Source: Ruminococcus turbiniformis (GTDB lineage Bacteria > Bacillota > Clostridia > Lachnospirales > Lachnospiraceae). From it: a stretch of DNA of 64,000 bases. The DNA lies in contig NZ_JAJEQX010000005.1 in assembly GCF_020687545.1 (NCBI RefSeq), positions 91,871 to 155,870 on the forward strand. The letters run 5' to 3'. This document shows, one piece after another, positions 52,741-61,397 of the stretch (its first letter is position 1; each line of letters opens with the position of its first letter). Made by a program: the position numbers and the translations under genes. The notes beneath the pieces are model-generated. The model did no database searches and was not told the origin of the DNA. It saw only the letters and a program-made list of their open reading frames with translations.

Positions 52741-53862
52741 ATGTACAGATATCAGCATGAATTAGTAAAAAAAGAGGCACTGTATATCGCGGGACCGGAG
52801 TGCTTTTATAAATACGGATACGACGCCCTCGCTGCGATGAGAAAAAGGGCGGAGTCGCTTGGATTTTCAGTTACTCTTCCCAATGATGATCCGCTCGATA
52901 TGGAGAATCCGGATCTTCAGAAGAGGGCGGACAGCATCTTTGCGAATCTGGAGAAGGTGATGCTTGATACGACGGCTATCGTGTCCGATCTGGAGGCGTA
53001 CCGCGGGTCAGAACCGGACAGCGGAACAATCTTTGAGATCGGCATGGCATACGCCAAAGGCGCCAAAAGCTATGGATATACAAGAGATAAGAGAAGCTTC
53101 GGCACAAAGAACCTGTACGCACACCTGGAAAACGGAACCGTCACGGACGAGTTCGGAAACTGCGAAATGTACTGCCGGCTTCCGTTTGCTCCGTCCATCA
53201 TAGGCTCTACAAAGATCGTTGAGGGGGACTTTGACGACTGCATAAAGATGATGATCACGGATATCGAGGAAGAGGCAAAGAGAAAAGCGCACAGAGGGTA
53301 CACTGTGGACAACTCGAAGGCGCGCACAAGAGAACCGGGCAGCGAGCCGCTCATCTATCTTGCCGGAACCGGAAGGTATACAAAGGACGCCGAAGAGCGG
53401 TTTGAGAAGATGAAGGAGATCTGCAGAAAGCACGGGCTGACTGCGGTTACGCCTCTTGACCAGGCCCCCGGCGTGGAGGAGATCGAGACAGACAACCCGT
53501 ATACATGGGCTGCGAATGTATTTGACAACTGTCAGCAGCATGTGAGAAACTGTGATGTAGTAGTGGCTGATCTCAATGATTACCGGGGATACGAAGTGAA
53601 TAATGACGTGGGCTTTGAGTGCGGCATGGGCTTCCAGCTCGGGAAAAAACTCTACGGTTACATGGACGACACGACACGGCTCATCGACCGGATTCCGAAC
53701 CTGGGCGAGGAGGGCGAGTTCCGCGACCACACGGGAAGCAATGTGGAGAACTTCAACTATCCTGCCAATCTGATGTTCAGCTGCTGTATGAACATCATGG
53801 AAGGAAAATTCGAGGAGATTATCGCCAAAGTGGCTGAGGATCTTGCCGCGGCACAAAAATAG
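52741..53862 (+). CDS. Tandem-domain nucleoside 2-deoxyribosyltransferase
   Basis: A 373-residue protein in which two nucleoside 2-deoxyribosyltransferase domains are fused. Domain 1 (about residues 10-170) has ALYIAGPECFY and YRGSEPDSGTIFEIGMAYA; domain 2 (about 200-370) has LIYLAGTGRYT and YRGYEVNNDVGFECGMGFQ. Each keeps an acidic residue where the nucleophile is expected (FEIG and FECG). Single-domain enzymes are about 150-160 residues and hexameric, so a double protein is unusual. The family swaps bases on deoxyribose or hydrolyses the bond. AAAGGAG precedes the ATG. It is followed by a stable hairpin and then deoD. Confidence 0.88.
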   Translation: MYRYQHELVKKEALYIAGPECFYKYGYDALAAMRKRAESLGFSVTLPNDDPLDMENPDLQKRADSIFANLEKVMLDTTAIVSDLEAYRGSEPDSGTIFEIGMAYAKGAKSYGYTRDKRSFGTKNLYAHLENGTVTDEFGNCEMYCRLPFAPSIIGSTKIVEGDFDDCIKMMITDIEEEAKRKAHRGYTVDNSKARTREPGSEPLIYLAGTGRYTKDAEERFEKMKEICRKHGLTAVTPLDQAPGVEEIETDNPYTWAANVFDNCQQHVRNCDVVVADLNDYRGYEVNNDVGFECGMGFQLGKKLYGYMDDTTRLIDRIPNLGEEGEFRDHTGSNVENFNYPANLMFSCCMNIMEGKFEEIIAKVAEDLAAAQK

Positions 53863-53910
53863 TTCCGCGAAAGCATATAAAACAAAGAGAGCAGGAACAA
53901 CGGCCGGGCG

Positions 53911-53937
53911 GACAGGGGAAGCGGATCTTCCCCTGTC
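53911..53937 (+). promoter_or_regulatory. Intercistronic hairpin upstream of deoD
   Basis: GACAGGGGAA and TTCCCCTGTC are perfect 10-bp arms around GCGGATC, with further CCGG/CCGG pairing outside. No T-run follows. It is likely an mRNA-stability or processing element, or a weak attenuator before the deoD-deoB-kinase cistrons. Confidence 0.5.
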
Positions 53938-53964
53938 TGATTCTGCCGGGAAAAGGAGGACGAA

Positions 53965-54669
53965 ATGGGAACACCACACAATAATGCAAATCCGGGAGAT
54001 ATCGCTGACAGAATTCTGCTTCCCGGCGACCCGATGAGGGCAAAATTTATTGCGGAGAATTTTCTTGAGGATGCCGTATGCTATAATGAGGTGCGTGGAA
54101 TGTACGGGTTTACCGGATATTACAGGGGCAAGAGAGTGTCCGTGCAGGGCACCGGAATGGGAATGCCGTCCATGCACATTTACGCAAATGAGCTGATGGA
54201 TGTATATGGTGTGAAACGTCTGATCCGCGTAGGTACATGCGGAAGCCTCAGAAAGGACGTGAATCTGAAGGATGTCGTGATCGCAATAGGCTCGACGACA
54301 GATTCCAATATGAACCGGGATCGTTTCGGGAGCATCTCCTTTGCCCCGACAGCAAGTTTTTCCCTGTTAAAGAGCGCCTGGGATGAGGCTCAGAAGGAGG
54401 GCGTACACGCGGTTGTCAGCAATATTTTTACAAGTGATAAGTTTTACGATGACAACGCGGAAGAGAAAAATTCTCTTGTGGCGTCCTACGGGATCGCAGC
54501 TGTAGATATGGAGACATGCGAACTCTATACCCTGGCGGCAAAGTATGGAGCAGAGGCGCTGACCATGCTGACTGTAAGCGACCATCTTGTGACAGGCGAG
54601 CGCTGCACGGCAGAAGAAAGACAGACATCCTTTAAGGATATGATTCAGGTGGCGCTTGAGATTGTATAA
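53965..54669 (+). CDS. deoD: Purine nucleoside phosphorylase, DeoD type
   Basis: A 234-residue hexameric-type phosphorylase. It begins [55 protein letters not shown] and [12 protein letters not shown] are the standard DeoD signatures. It cleaves purine (deoxy)ribonucleosides with phosphate to a base and (deoxy)ribose 1-phosphate, the substrate of DeoB, whose gene follows 12 bases downstream. Released adenine could go to the adenine deaminase encoded 17 kb to the left. AGGAGG precedes the ATG. Confidence 0.95.
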   Translation: MGTPHNNANPGDIADRILLPGDPMRAKFIAENFLEDAVCYNEVRGMYGFTGYYRGKRVSVQGTGMGMPSMHIYANELMDVYGVKRLIRVGTCGSLRKDVNLKDVVIAIGSTTDSNMNRDRFGSISFAPTASFSLLKSAWDEAQKEGVHAVVSNIFTSDKFYDDNAEEKNSLVASYGIAAVDMETCELYTLAAKYGAEALTMLTVSDHLVTGERCTAEERQTSFKDMIQVALEIV

Positions 54670-54681
54670 GGAGGAAGAGAC

Positions 54682-55893
54682 TTGGACAGTAAGAAACGGG
54701 TATTTCTGATTGTACTTGACAGCTTTGGAATAGGATATGAGCCTGATGCCGCGGAATATGGAGACGAGGGAAGCAATACTTTAAAGACAGTCTGCGCATC
54801 ACCGGAATTTGATGTGCCGAACATGGAGAAGCTGGGGCTTTTTTCCATTGACGGGACAGAGAAAGCAAAAGAAGCCGCAGAGGCTGCGGGAAGGCTTCAT
54901 GCGGCAGACGGCGGTTTTGCCCCGGCGGGAGCTTTCGGAAGAATGCGGGAGCGCTCGAAAGGGAAAGATACGACGGTAGGACACTGGGAGATCGCCGGAA
55001 TGATCTCAGAGAAACCGTTTCCGACGTATCCGGACGGATTCCCGCAGGAGATCCTCGACCGGTTTTCAGAGGCTGTGGGAAGAGGCGTTCTCTGCAACAA
55101 ACCGTATTCGGGCACGGATGTAATCCGGGACTACGGGAAAGAACATGTGGAGACGGGAAACCTGATCGTGTATACTTCCGCGGACAGTGTGTTCCAGATC
55201 GCGGCCCACGAGGAAGTGGTGCCTCTTGAGGAGCTGTACCGGGACTGCCGTATCGCGAGGGAGATACTTACAGGCGAACATGGTGTTGGAAGAGTTATCG
55301 CAAGACCGTTTCTGGGGGAGGCTCCCGATTATTACCGGACGGGAAACCGGCATGATTTTGCGTTGGAGCCGCCGAAGGATACGATGCTGGATGTACTGAA
55401 AAGAAACGGGTACGAGACGATCAGTATCGGGAAAATCTACGACATTTTTGCAGGGAAGGGCCTGACCGAGTCCAATCCTACGAAGAACAATACAGAAGGA
55501 ATTGAAGAGCTGTTCAAAATCCAGGAGAGAGATTTCACCGGACTTTGCTTCCTGAACCTTGTAGATTTCGATATGGTATACGGACACAGAAACAATATTG
55601 AAGGCTACGCAAAGGCACTCACTGAGTTCGACCGGGCGCTCGGAACATTCATGGAGCGGATGCGCGATGACGATATTCTCATTATCACGGCGGACCACGG
55701 GTGTGACCCGGGGTATCCGGGAACGGATCACACGAGAGAATATACCCCCATGCTGGCATACGGGAAGGCAGTCCGCCCCGGAACGGATCTGGGAACAAGA
55801 AAGAGCTTCTCGGACATCGGAAAGACAGTTATCGATATATTCGGGCTGGACGGCGATACTGACGGAGAGAGCTTTCTCAGTGAGATTTCTTAA
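54682..55893 (+). CDS. deoB: Phosphopentomutase
   Basis: A 403-residue alkaline-phosphatase-superfamily enzyme that converts ribose 1-phosphate and deoxyribose 1-phosphate to the 5-phosphates. RVFLIVLDSFGIG starts the metal-binding core; the nucleophile Thr lies in KGKDTTVGHWEIAG. NLVDFDMVYGHRNN and ITADHGCDPGYPGTDHTREYTP supply other Mn2+ ligands. Length is the family norm. The start is TTG 54682, with AAGGAGG placed well upstream. It links the phosphorylases of this operon to the pentose phosphate and phosphoketolase routes. Confidence 0.96.
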   Translation: MDSKKRVFLIVLDSFGIGYEPDAAEYGDEGSNTLKTVCASPEFDVPNMEKLGLFSIDGTEKAKEAAEAAGRLHAADGGFAPAGAFGRMRERSKGKDTTVGHWEIAGMISEKPFPTYPDGFPQEILDRFSEAVGRGVLCNKPYSGTDVIRDYGKEHVETGNLIVYTSADSVFQIAAHEEVVPLEELYRDCRIAREILTGEHGVGRVIARPFLGEAPDYYRTGNRHDFALEPPKDTMLDVLKRNGYETISIGKIYDIFAGKGLTESNPTKNNTEGIEELFKIQERDFTGLCFLNLVDFDMVYGHRNNIEGYAKALTEFDRALGTFMERMRDDDILIITADHGCDPGYPGTDHTREYTPMLAYGKAVRPGTDLGTRKSFSDIGKTVIDIFGLDGDTDGESFLSEIS

Positions 55894-55926
55894 ACAGGCG
55901 CTGGGTCTGCGCGCCGGAAAGGATGG

Positions 55927-56829
55927 ATGAAAGGGATGAAGGTACTCAATTTCGGTTCATTGAACTATGACTATGTCTATACAGTAGATCATATGGTGCG
56001 GGAGGGTGAGACGCTCTCTTCTGAAAAGATGGAGACATTTCTCGGCGGAAAGGGATTTAACCAGTCTGTCGCGCTTTCCCGCGCCGGGATTGATGTGAAG
56101 CATGCGGGCGCAGTCGGAGAGGAAGGCGAAGGATTTCTTGCGTTCTGCAGGGAAAACGGGATCGATACTTCATACATCCGCACTCTGCCCGGAAAGAGCG
56201 GACATACAATCATCCAGATCGACCGCAACGCGCAGAACTGCATCCTTCTCTACGGCGGCGCGAACCAGAGCATCCCGGAAGAGTATGTGGACGAAGTGCT
56301 TGAAGACTTCGGAGAGGGAGATTTTGTACTCCTTCAGAATGAGATCAATGTGACGGTCTCAGTTGTGGAAAAGGCGTACGCGAAGAAGATGAAGGTCGTG
56401 TTAAATCCTTCTCCGTTTGATTCCGCGCTTGAAGCGTGTGACATGAGCAAAGTGTCCGTCTTTCTCATGAATGAGATCGAGGGATATATGATGACCGGGG
56501 AGAAGGAACCGGAGAAAATACTGGATGTGATGGAAGAGAGATATCCTGACGCCTGCACAGTGCTGACGCTGGGAAGCGACGGCGTTGTCTGCCTGTCGGA
56601 GCATAAAAGGTACCGCCAGGAAATTGTGAAAGTAAAAGCAGTCGATACGACGGCGGCAGGGGATACGTTCACCGGATATTTTATCGCCGGTCTGGCGGAT
56701 AATCTGGATATCCCCGTGATTTTAAAGCGATGCGTGCAGGCATCGGCTATTGCCGTCTCCAGAAAGGGGGCGGCGCCGTCCATTCCTTCAAAGGAGGAAG
56801 TGGAGGAAGCATCAATTGTTCCCCCGTAA
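55927..56829 (+). CDS. Ribokinase-like PfkB-family sugar kinase
   Basis: A 300-residue ribokinase-fold kinase. The N-terminal GSLNYDYVYTVDH and FLGGKGFNQSVALSRAG bind the sugar, and VDTTAAGDTFTGYFIAGL near residue 240 carries the catalytic Asp with a GAGD-like AAGD. Unlike the earlier PfkB homologue in this operon it appears catalytically complete. Ribose from the nucleoside hydrolase is the obvious substrate; ribose, deoxyribose or a nucleoside are all possible. An alternative start lies three codons downstream (ATG 55936). It is the last gene before the terminator. Confidence 0.88.
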   Translation: MKGMKVLNFGSLNYDYVYTVDHMVREGETLSSEKMETFLGGKGFNQSVALSRAGIDVKHAGAVGEEGEGFLAFCRENGIDTSYIRTLPGKSGHTIIQIDRNAQNCILLYGGANQSIPEEYVDEVLEDFGEGDFVLLQNEINVTVSVVEKAYAKKMKVVLNPSPFDSALEACDMSKVSVFLMNEIEGYMMTGEKEPEKILDVMEERYPDACTVLTLGSDGVVCLSEHKRYRQEIVKVKAVDTTAAGDTFTGYFIAGLADNLDIPVILKRCVQASAIAVSRKGAAPSIPSKEEVEEASIVPP

Positions 56830-56865
56830 CGCTCTACAGCGGAGCGGACGGAGGATATACCGATT

Positions 56866-56932
56866 CCGTGGGAAAACGTATCTTTCTTATCTGTGAGAAA
56901 GTGTCCGTTCTTCCCGCGGATTTTATTTTGTA
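56866..56932 (+). terminator. Terminator of the ABC/nucleoside operon
   Basis: CCGTGGGAA pairs with TTCCCGCGG (one G-U pair), and an inner CTTTC/GAAAG stem fits inside the loop. ATTTTATTTTG follows. It closes the series that begins at 40597. Confidence 0.7.
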
Positions 56933-57414
56933 CGGAAAATCTGGTGACAAATATTGACGTCGTAGGAGGAATTTTTGACGAGACTATGCTGAAGCTGCGT
57001 CAATGCCGCGGAATGGAACTTTCACGGCAGCAGATCTGCTGCGCCGTATCGGTGAATCACCGCCTTGCGGAAAAAGAAATTCTGACCATTCAGGATCTGT
57101 ACGGGGAGAAATTCCTTATGATGCACCGGGGATGGAGCAACTATGTGGACGCGCTCAGGGATGATATATGGAAGAATCATCCGCAGATACAGATTGTGGA
57201 TTTTGATATTTACAGCATGGATATTTTCAACCAGTGCGAGAACAGCAATGAGGTGCTGGTGGCTGTGGAAAACTGGAAGGGAGCCCATCCTCTGCTTAAG
57301 ATTATCCCTGTGGAATGGAAATATACGATCCCCTATGGGATTTTGTACGCAGAGGAGCCGTCCGGGCTGGTGAGACGGTTCCTCAAGGCAATAAAGAAAA
57401 CTGCTGATATCTGA
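56893..57414 (+). pseudogene. LysR-family regulator remnant (effector domain only)
   Basis: From about 56944 the frame encodes the last 155 or so residues of a LysR effector-binding domain (TNIDVVGGIFDETMLKLRQ, ICCAVSVNHRLAEKEILTIQDL, GILYAEEPSGLVRRFLKAI). The N-terminal helix-turn-helix and half of the sensor domain are absent: upstream is the operon terminator and the ribokinase-like gene. There is no ribosome binding site at the candidate GTG. This looks like the tail of a deleted gene. It is unlikely to be functional. Confidence 0.8.
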
Positions 57415-57550
57415 ATAAAAGCGGCAGTATAAAGCGCAGGGTAATAACTGCGAAACGAAACGGGTATTCTGTTTGATGCCCGTTTTTTTTATAATAAAAC
57501 CAGGAGGAAAAGCAAAGGTGTACTATATTCCGCGGCAGGGGCGGTAAACC

Positions 57551-58393
57551 TTATGGCTTGAGCTGAAACAGTTTCCTGACCTTTGGAAACTGCTTTTTCA
57601 GACAGGCCATGTGATAGGTGGCTTTGGCTTCCGGATCAAGGATCGGGACGAGAATGCGGTCCGCCAGGCTCCAGTCATCTGCGAGCGCCGCATCGGATAC
57701 AAAACACGGGAGGATAGAGGAAGATATCAGTTCCTCGAAGGCAAACCGGTCAGTCTGCACCAGAAAGCGTGAATGGGGCATTTTTTCCCGCGGCAGTCTG
57801 TGCCAGAATCCGATATCTGCATACAGAAGCATGTTTTCACCGTCCATTTCCTTCATATAGATACCGCTGCTGCCGGCAAAACGGTGCCCGGCGGGGACGG
57901 CAAAGTACAGTGTTTCAGTGCCGGCTTCACGTACATGCAGATCTTTATCATCCGGCCGGAAGGGCAGGATAATAATTTGATATAGTTCTGCATACAGTCC
58001 TTCAATCAGGGGGTCGCAGTCCCTGCATTCGGAAGAAATGGTCATTTCGGGATACAGGTGCGCGGCGTCCCGGACCGCTTTCAGCATGGGGATGGGAGCG
58101 CAGGAACCGATGGCGATGGTGCGCCCGGCACGGTCCAATGCCCGTACCCTTTCCAGCATGACGCCGGTCTGTTCCAGTATTCGTTTCGCATAATCTGCAG
58201 CCAGCTTTCCGTTCTCGTTGAATTCAAGACGGTTTTTTGTGCGGAAAAACAGCGGGACACCAAATTCCTCTTCCAGCTTTTTCATGGAACGTGTCAGTGA
58301 AGGCTGGGATATATGGAGTTTTTCGGCTGCTTTCGACAGCGTGCCGTACTCGGCGAAAGCAGCAAGATGTTTCAGATATTCATGCTCTATCAC
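57551..58393 (-). CDS. LysR-family transcriptional regulator
   Basis: A 280-residue regulator with N-terminal helix-turn-helix (HLAAFAEYGTLSKAAEKL, ISQPSLTRSMKKLEEEFG) and effector domain (RTIAIGSCAPIPMLKAVRD). GTG 58393 is chosen: GAGGTG lies eight bases upstream and the protein then begins with the usual IEHEYLKH. An upstream GTG 58408 would start on top of that site. It is divergent from an aldo/keto reductase gene, which is the usual layout for a LysR regulator and its target. Confidence 0.88.
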   Translation of the reverse strand: MIEHEYLKHLAAFAEYGTLSKAAEKLHISQPSLTRSMKKLEEEFGVPLFFRTKNRLEFNENGKLAADYAKRILEQTGVMLERVRALDRAGRTIAIGSCAPIPMLKAVRDAAHLYPEMTISSECRDCDPLIEGLYAELYQIIILPFRPDDKDLHVREAGTETLYFAVPAGHRFAGSSGIYMKEMDGENMLLYADIGFWHRLPREKMPHSRFLVQTDRFAFEELISSSILPCFVSDAALADDWSLADRILVPILDPEAKATYHMACLKKQFPKVRKLFQLKP

Positions 58394-58452
58394 AGCAGGG
58401 CACCTCACAATTTTACTATTAACAAACAGTATAGCACAATGCAGGATTGATA

Positions 58453-58482
58453 TTGTACTTTTTTTTGAATCCTTTTTATAAT
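58453..58482 (+). promoter_or_regulatory. Promoter of the aldo/keto reductase gene
   Basis: TTGTAC at 58453, an 18-base T-rich spacer and TATAAT at 58477. The divergent LysR probably acts in the AT-rich region just upstream. Confidence 0.65.
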
Positions 58483-58515
58483 TTTCAGTGTAAAAAGAAA
58501 AAGGAGGATATGATC

Positions 58516-59367
58516 ATGGAATATGTAACATTAAATAACGGAGTAAAAATGCCGCTGGAAGGCTTTGGGGTATTTCAGGTACCTGATCCGGCACAGTGCG
58601 AGCAGGCTGTCCTTGACGCTATAGAGAGCGGCTACCGCCTCATCGATACAGCTGCGGCATACATGAACGAGGAGGCAGTGGGAAGAGCTGTAGCGAAATG
58701 CGGAGTTCCCAGGGAAGAACTGTTTATAACCACAAAGCTGTGGGTGCAGGATGCAGGTTATGAAGAGGCGAAGAAGGCGATACAGACATCTCTTGACAAA
58801 CTGGGGCTTGATTATCTGGATCTGTATCTGATCCATCAGCCTATGGGTGACTATGTAGGCGCGTACCGGGCAATGGAAGAAGCCTGCAGAGAAGGAAAAT
58901 TAAAGGCTGTCGGAGTATGCAACTTCTATCCCGCACGCCTGGCAGACCTGTGTGAGACTGTAGATGTGATACCGGCAGTGAACCAGGTGGAGCTGCATCC
59001 TTTCTTCCAGCAGGAGAACGCCCTTGCGCTGATGAAAGAGTATGGTGTGGTTCCGGAAGCGTGGGGACCCTTTGCGGAAGGGAACCACGGGATTTTCACT
59101 CATCCGGTTCTCACAGAGATCGGCGGGAAATACGGCAAGAGCGCCGCGCAGGTGGCGCTTCGCTGGAATATACAAAGAGGAGTGGTTGTGATCCCGAAAT
59201 CCGTGCATAAGGACCGCATGGAACAGAATATGGATGTCTGGGACTTCAATCTCAGCGATGAAGACATGGCTGAGATAGCGAAACTTGACGTGGGGCACAG
59301 TGAAATCGTCAGCCATGATGATCCCGCGTTTGTAAAAATGCTGCATGGTTTGAAACTTCATGACTAA
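58516..59367 (+). CDS. Aldo/keto reductase
   Basis: A 283-residue NADPH-dependent aldo/keto reductase. The catalytic Tyr follows DTAAAYMNEEAVGRA (Asp and Tyr of the tetrad), the Lys lies in TTKLWVQDAGY, the His in YLIHQPMGDYVGAY, and the C-terminal NADPH site VVIPKSVHKDRMEQNMDVWDF is complete. ATG 58516 has AAGGAGG eight bases upstream; ATG 58510 would be too close to it. It is divergent from a LysR regulator and leads a likely redox operon with EFR1 ferredoxin and flavin reductase genes. Substrate unknown. Confidence 0.93.
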   Translation: MEYVTLNNGVKMPLEGFGVFQVPDPAQCEQAVLDAIESGYRLIDTAAAYMNEEAVGRAVAKCGVPREELFITTKLWVQDAGYEEAKKAIQTSLDKLGLDYLDLYLIHQPMGDYVGAYRAMEEACREGKLKAVGVCNFYPARLADLCETVDVIPAVNQVELHPFFQQENALALMKEYGVVPEAWGPFAEGNHGIFTHPVLTEIGGKYGKSAAQVALRWNIQRGVVVIPKSVHKDRMEQNMDVWDFNLSDEDMAEIAKLDVGHSEIVSHDDPAFVKMLHGLKLHD

Positions 59368-59390
59368 AGCAGGAGGGAGGTCCCCAGAGG

Positions 59391-60176
59391 ATGGTTTTCT
59401 ACTTTACGGGAACCGGGAACAGCCTGTATGCGGCAAAGCAGATCGGGAAAGAACTTATCAGCATTCCGCAGGCAATTCATAAAAAAGAACAGAAATGGAG
59501 GGCGGACGAGATCGGAATCGTCTGCCCTGTATATGGCCATGAGATGCCTGCCATGGTAAAAGAATTTTTGAAAAAGGCGGAATTTCAGACGGATTATCTT
59601 TTTATTGTCCTGACATACGGGAATATCCACGGCGGTGCGGCAAAACTGGCGCAGAAAGAGCTGGAACGTTCGGGAAAAAGGGCGGATTATATCAATACAG
59701 TCGAGATGGTGGACAATTTTCTTCCTGCTTTTGACATGGATGAACAGACCGCTTCAGAGCCGGAAAAACAGATTGAAAAACATCTCGCACGTATATGCTC
59801 TGATATCAGAGAACACAGGAAATGGATACAGCCCGCCTCTGAGGCAGACCGCGCATGGCACCGTAAATATCTGGAATATCAGAAAGCCCTTCAGGCAGAA
59901 CAGCGGCCGCACATTTATCATGTAACGGAGGAATGCATCGGATGCGGGATCTGTATGAGGGTCTGTCCGGCAGGATGCATTTACCTGAAGGAGCAGAGGG
60001 CGGTCCATACGATGGAAAACTGTCAGATGTGCATGGCGTGCATCCATCACTGCCCGGAAAATGCGATCCGCCTGACGATCCCGGAAAAGAATCCCCTCGC
60101 CCGCTACCACAACGAACATATCCGCCTGACAGAGATTGTAAAGGCGAATGAGCAGCATAAAGATACAATACAGTAA
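59391..60176 (+). CDS. EFR1-family flavodoxin-ferredoxin fusion
   Basis: A 261-residue protein. The N-terminal half is flavodoxin-like, with the FMN phosphate loop FYFTGTGNSLYAAKQ. The C-terminal half has two 4Fe-4S motifs, CIGCGICMRVCP and CQMCMACIHHCP, near residues 185 and 210. This is the EFR1 arrangement common in Clostridia, probably an internal electron carrier. GGAGGG lies upstream of the ATG and the gap to the reductase gene is 23 bases. Confidence 0.9.
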   Translation: MVFYFTGTGNSLYAAKQIGKELISIPQAIHKKEQKWRADEIGIVCPVYGHEMPAMVKEFLKKAEFQTDYLFIVLTYGNIHGGAAKLAQKELERSGKRADYINTVEMVDNFLPAFDMDEQTASEPEKQIEKHLARICSDIREHRKWIQPASEADRAWHRKYLEYQKALQAEQRPHIYHVTEECIGCGICMRVCPAGCIYLKEQRAVHTMENCQMCMACIHHCPENAIRLTIPEKNPLARYHNEHIRLTEIVKANEQHKDTIQ

Positions 60177-60225
60177 ATTGAAAAAGGAGCGCACAGTGCG
60201 TTTCTGAGTTTGGGAGGTATTACAA

Positions 60226-60780
60226 ATGAGAAAAAATTTTGGAGCGAAACCGTTTTTATTTCCACAGCCGGTTATGATTATCGGAACATATGATGAGAAC
60301 GGAAAGGCGAACGCCATGAACGCGGCCTGGGGCGGCATAGTCGGGGCAGACGAGATCATGATTGATCTGTCCAGTCACAAAACGACGGATAATCTTCTGC
60401 GCAGCAGGGCGTTTACCGTCAGTGTGGGAGACGTGGAACACATGGCGGCATGCGACTATGTGGGGCTGGTTTCCGCGAATAAGGAAGAAAATAAGATGGA
60501 GAAAGCCGGATTTACAACTGTGAAAAGTGAGTTTGTCAATGCCCCGGTGATCAATGAACTCCCGCTTACACTGGAGTGTGAACTGACGGATGTGATCGGC
60601 GGCTCCAAATTTCTCGGAAAAATCGTCAATGTAAGTATTGACGAGAAGGTTCTGGGAGATGACGGAGAATTAAGCCTGGAAAAATTCGAGCCGATCACTT
60701 ACGACACAGTACATTTCGGATATTACAGGCTGGGCGGGAAGGTCGGAAACGCTTTTAAGGACGGAAACGCGCTGAAATAG
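60226..60780 (+). CDS. Flavin reductase family protein
   Basis: A 184-residue FMN-binding split-barrel protein (flavin reductase-like): PVMIIGTYDENGKANAMNAAWGG near residue 16, SVGDVEHMAACDYVGLVSA in the middle, and the C-terminal YDTVHFGYYRLG. Such proteins bind FMN and reduce flavin or small substrates, or act as flavoredoxins in anaerobes. It lies 50 bases after the EFR1 gene with GGGAGG upstream of the ATG, so probably in the same transcript. Confidence 0.9.
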   Translation: MRKNFGAKPFLFPQPVMIIGTYDENGKANAMNAAWGGIVGADEIMIDLSSHKTTDNLLRSRAFTVSVGDVEHMAACDYVGLVSANKEENKMEKAGFTTVKSEFVNAPVINELPLTLECELTDVIGGSKFLGKIVNVSIDEKVLGDDGELSLEKFEPITYDTVHFGYYRLGGKVGNAFKDGNALK

Positions 60781-60855
60781 ACAAAACTTAAGAAGCTGGA
60801 GGCAGTATCCGGCCGATAATTGCTGCCTGTCCTGCCTGTAACAATATGAGTCCTG

Positions 60856-61320
60856 ATGTTTTTACTCTTTGTTTTCCACCATATTCTGAACCGCCGGTGG
60901 ACACAACAGCTTGGAAAGGGAAAATACGGCGCGTTCCGCATTGTCCAGACCGTGCTTATTTTTCTGATCCTGATTTGCATTTCAGGCTCCATGGTCAGCG
61001 GTATCATACTTTCCCGTCATGTGTTTGCGTTTATCAATATAAGGGGAGTAAGCGCCATGGCGGGAACGGTACACATGGTCTGCGCCTACTGGGGATTCGT
61101 TCTGATGTCCCTTCATCTGGGACTTCACTGGCATATGGTTCTGCGCTCGGCAGGAAAATTTTTCGTAAAATCCGGGAACGGAAAAATACAAAAGACGGGG
61201 ACATGCTGCATAAGGATTCTGGGGGCGGCAGCAGCGGCGTATGGTCTTTATGCTTTTATCAGGAGAGACATTTTAAGCTATATGCTGCTCTCGGTTCATT
61301 TTGTGTTTTTCGATTATTAA
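60856..61320 (+). pseudogene. DUF4405 cytochrome-like membrane protein, truncated at both ends
   Basis: The reading frame encodes the middle of a DUF4405 protein: FHHILNRRWTQQLGKGKYGAFR, SGIILSRHVFAF, MVCAYWGFVLMSLHLGLHW and the ending SVHFVFFDY. Family members start about 35-40 residues earlier, with a further transmembrane helix, and go on after FFDY with a last helix. Here an in-frame stop lies just upstream of the ATG, and a TAA follows FFDY. No ribosome binding site is evident. The conserved histidines that probably bind haem are still present. It is likely decayed, although a short functional variant cannot be excluded. Confidence 0.7.
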
Positions 61321-61397
61321 TTCTCATAAAAGAAAGTTTCGGATATACTGAATTTGTAAAAATAAACAGAGAAATTCAGAAAGGAAATGCGATCAGT

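Noticed and set aside
53008..54177. 389-codon open frame antisense to the deoxyribosyltransferase and deoD
   Set aside because: Spans two real genes and their intercistronic hairpin; no ribosome binding site or family motifs.
60846..61397. Upstream in-frame extension of the lipoprotein flavodoxin
   Set aside because: It would bury the signal peptide 180 residues inside the protein and runs through the DUF4405 remnant in a different frame; ATG 61398 with its binding site is the proper start.
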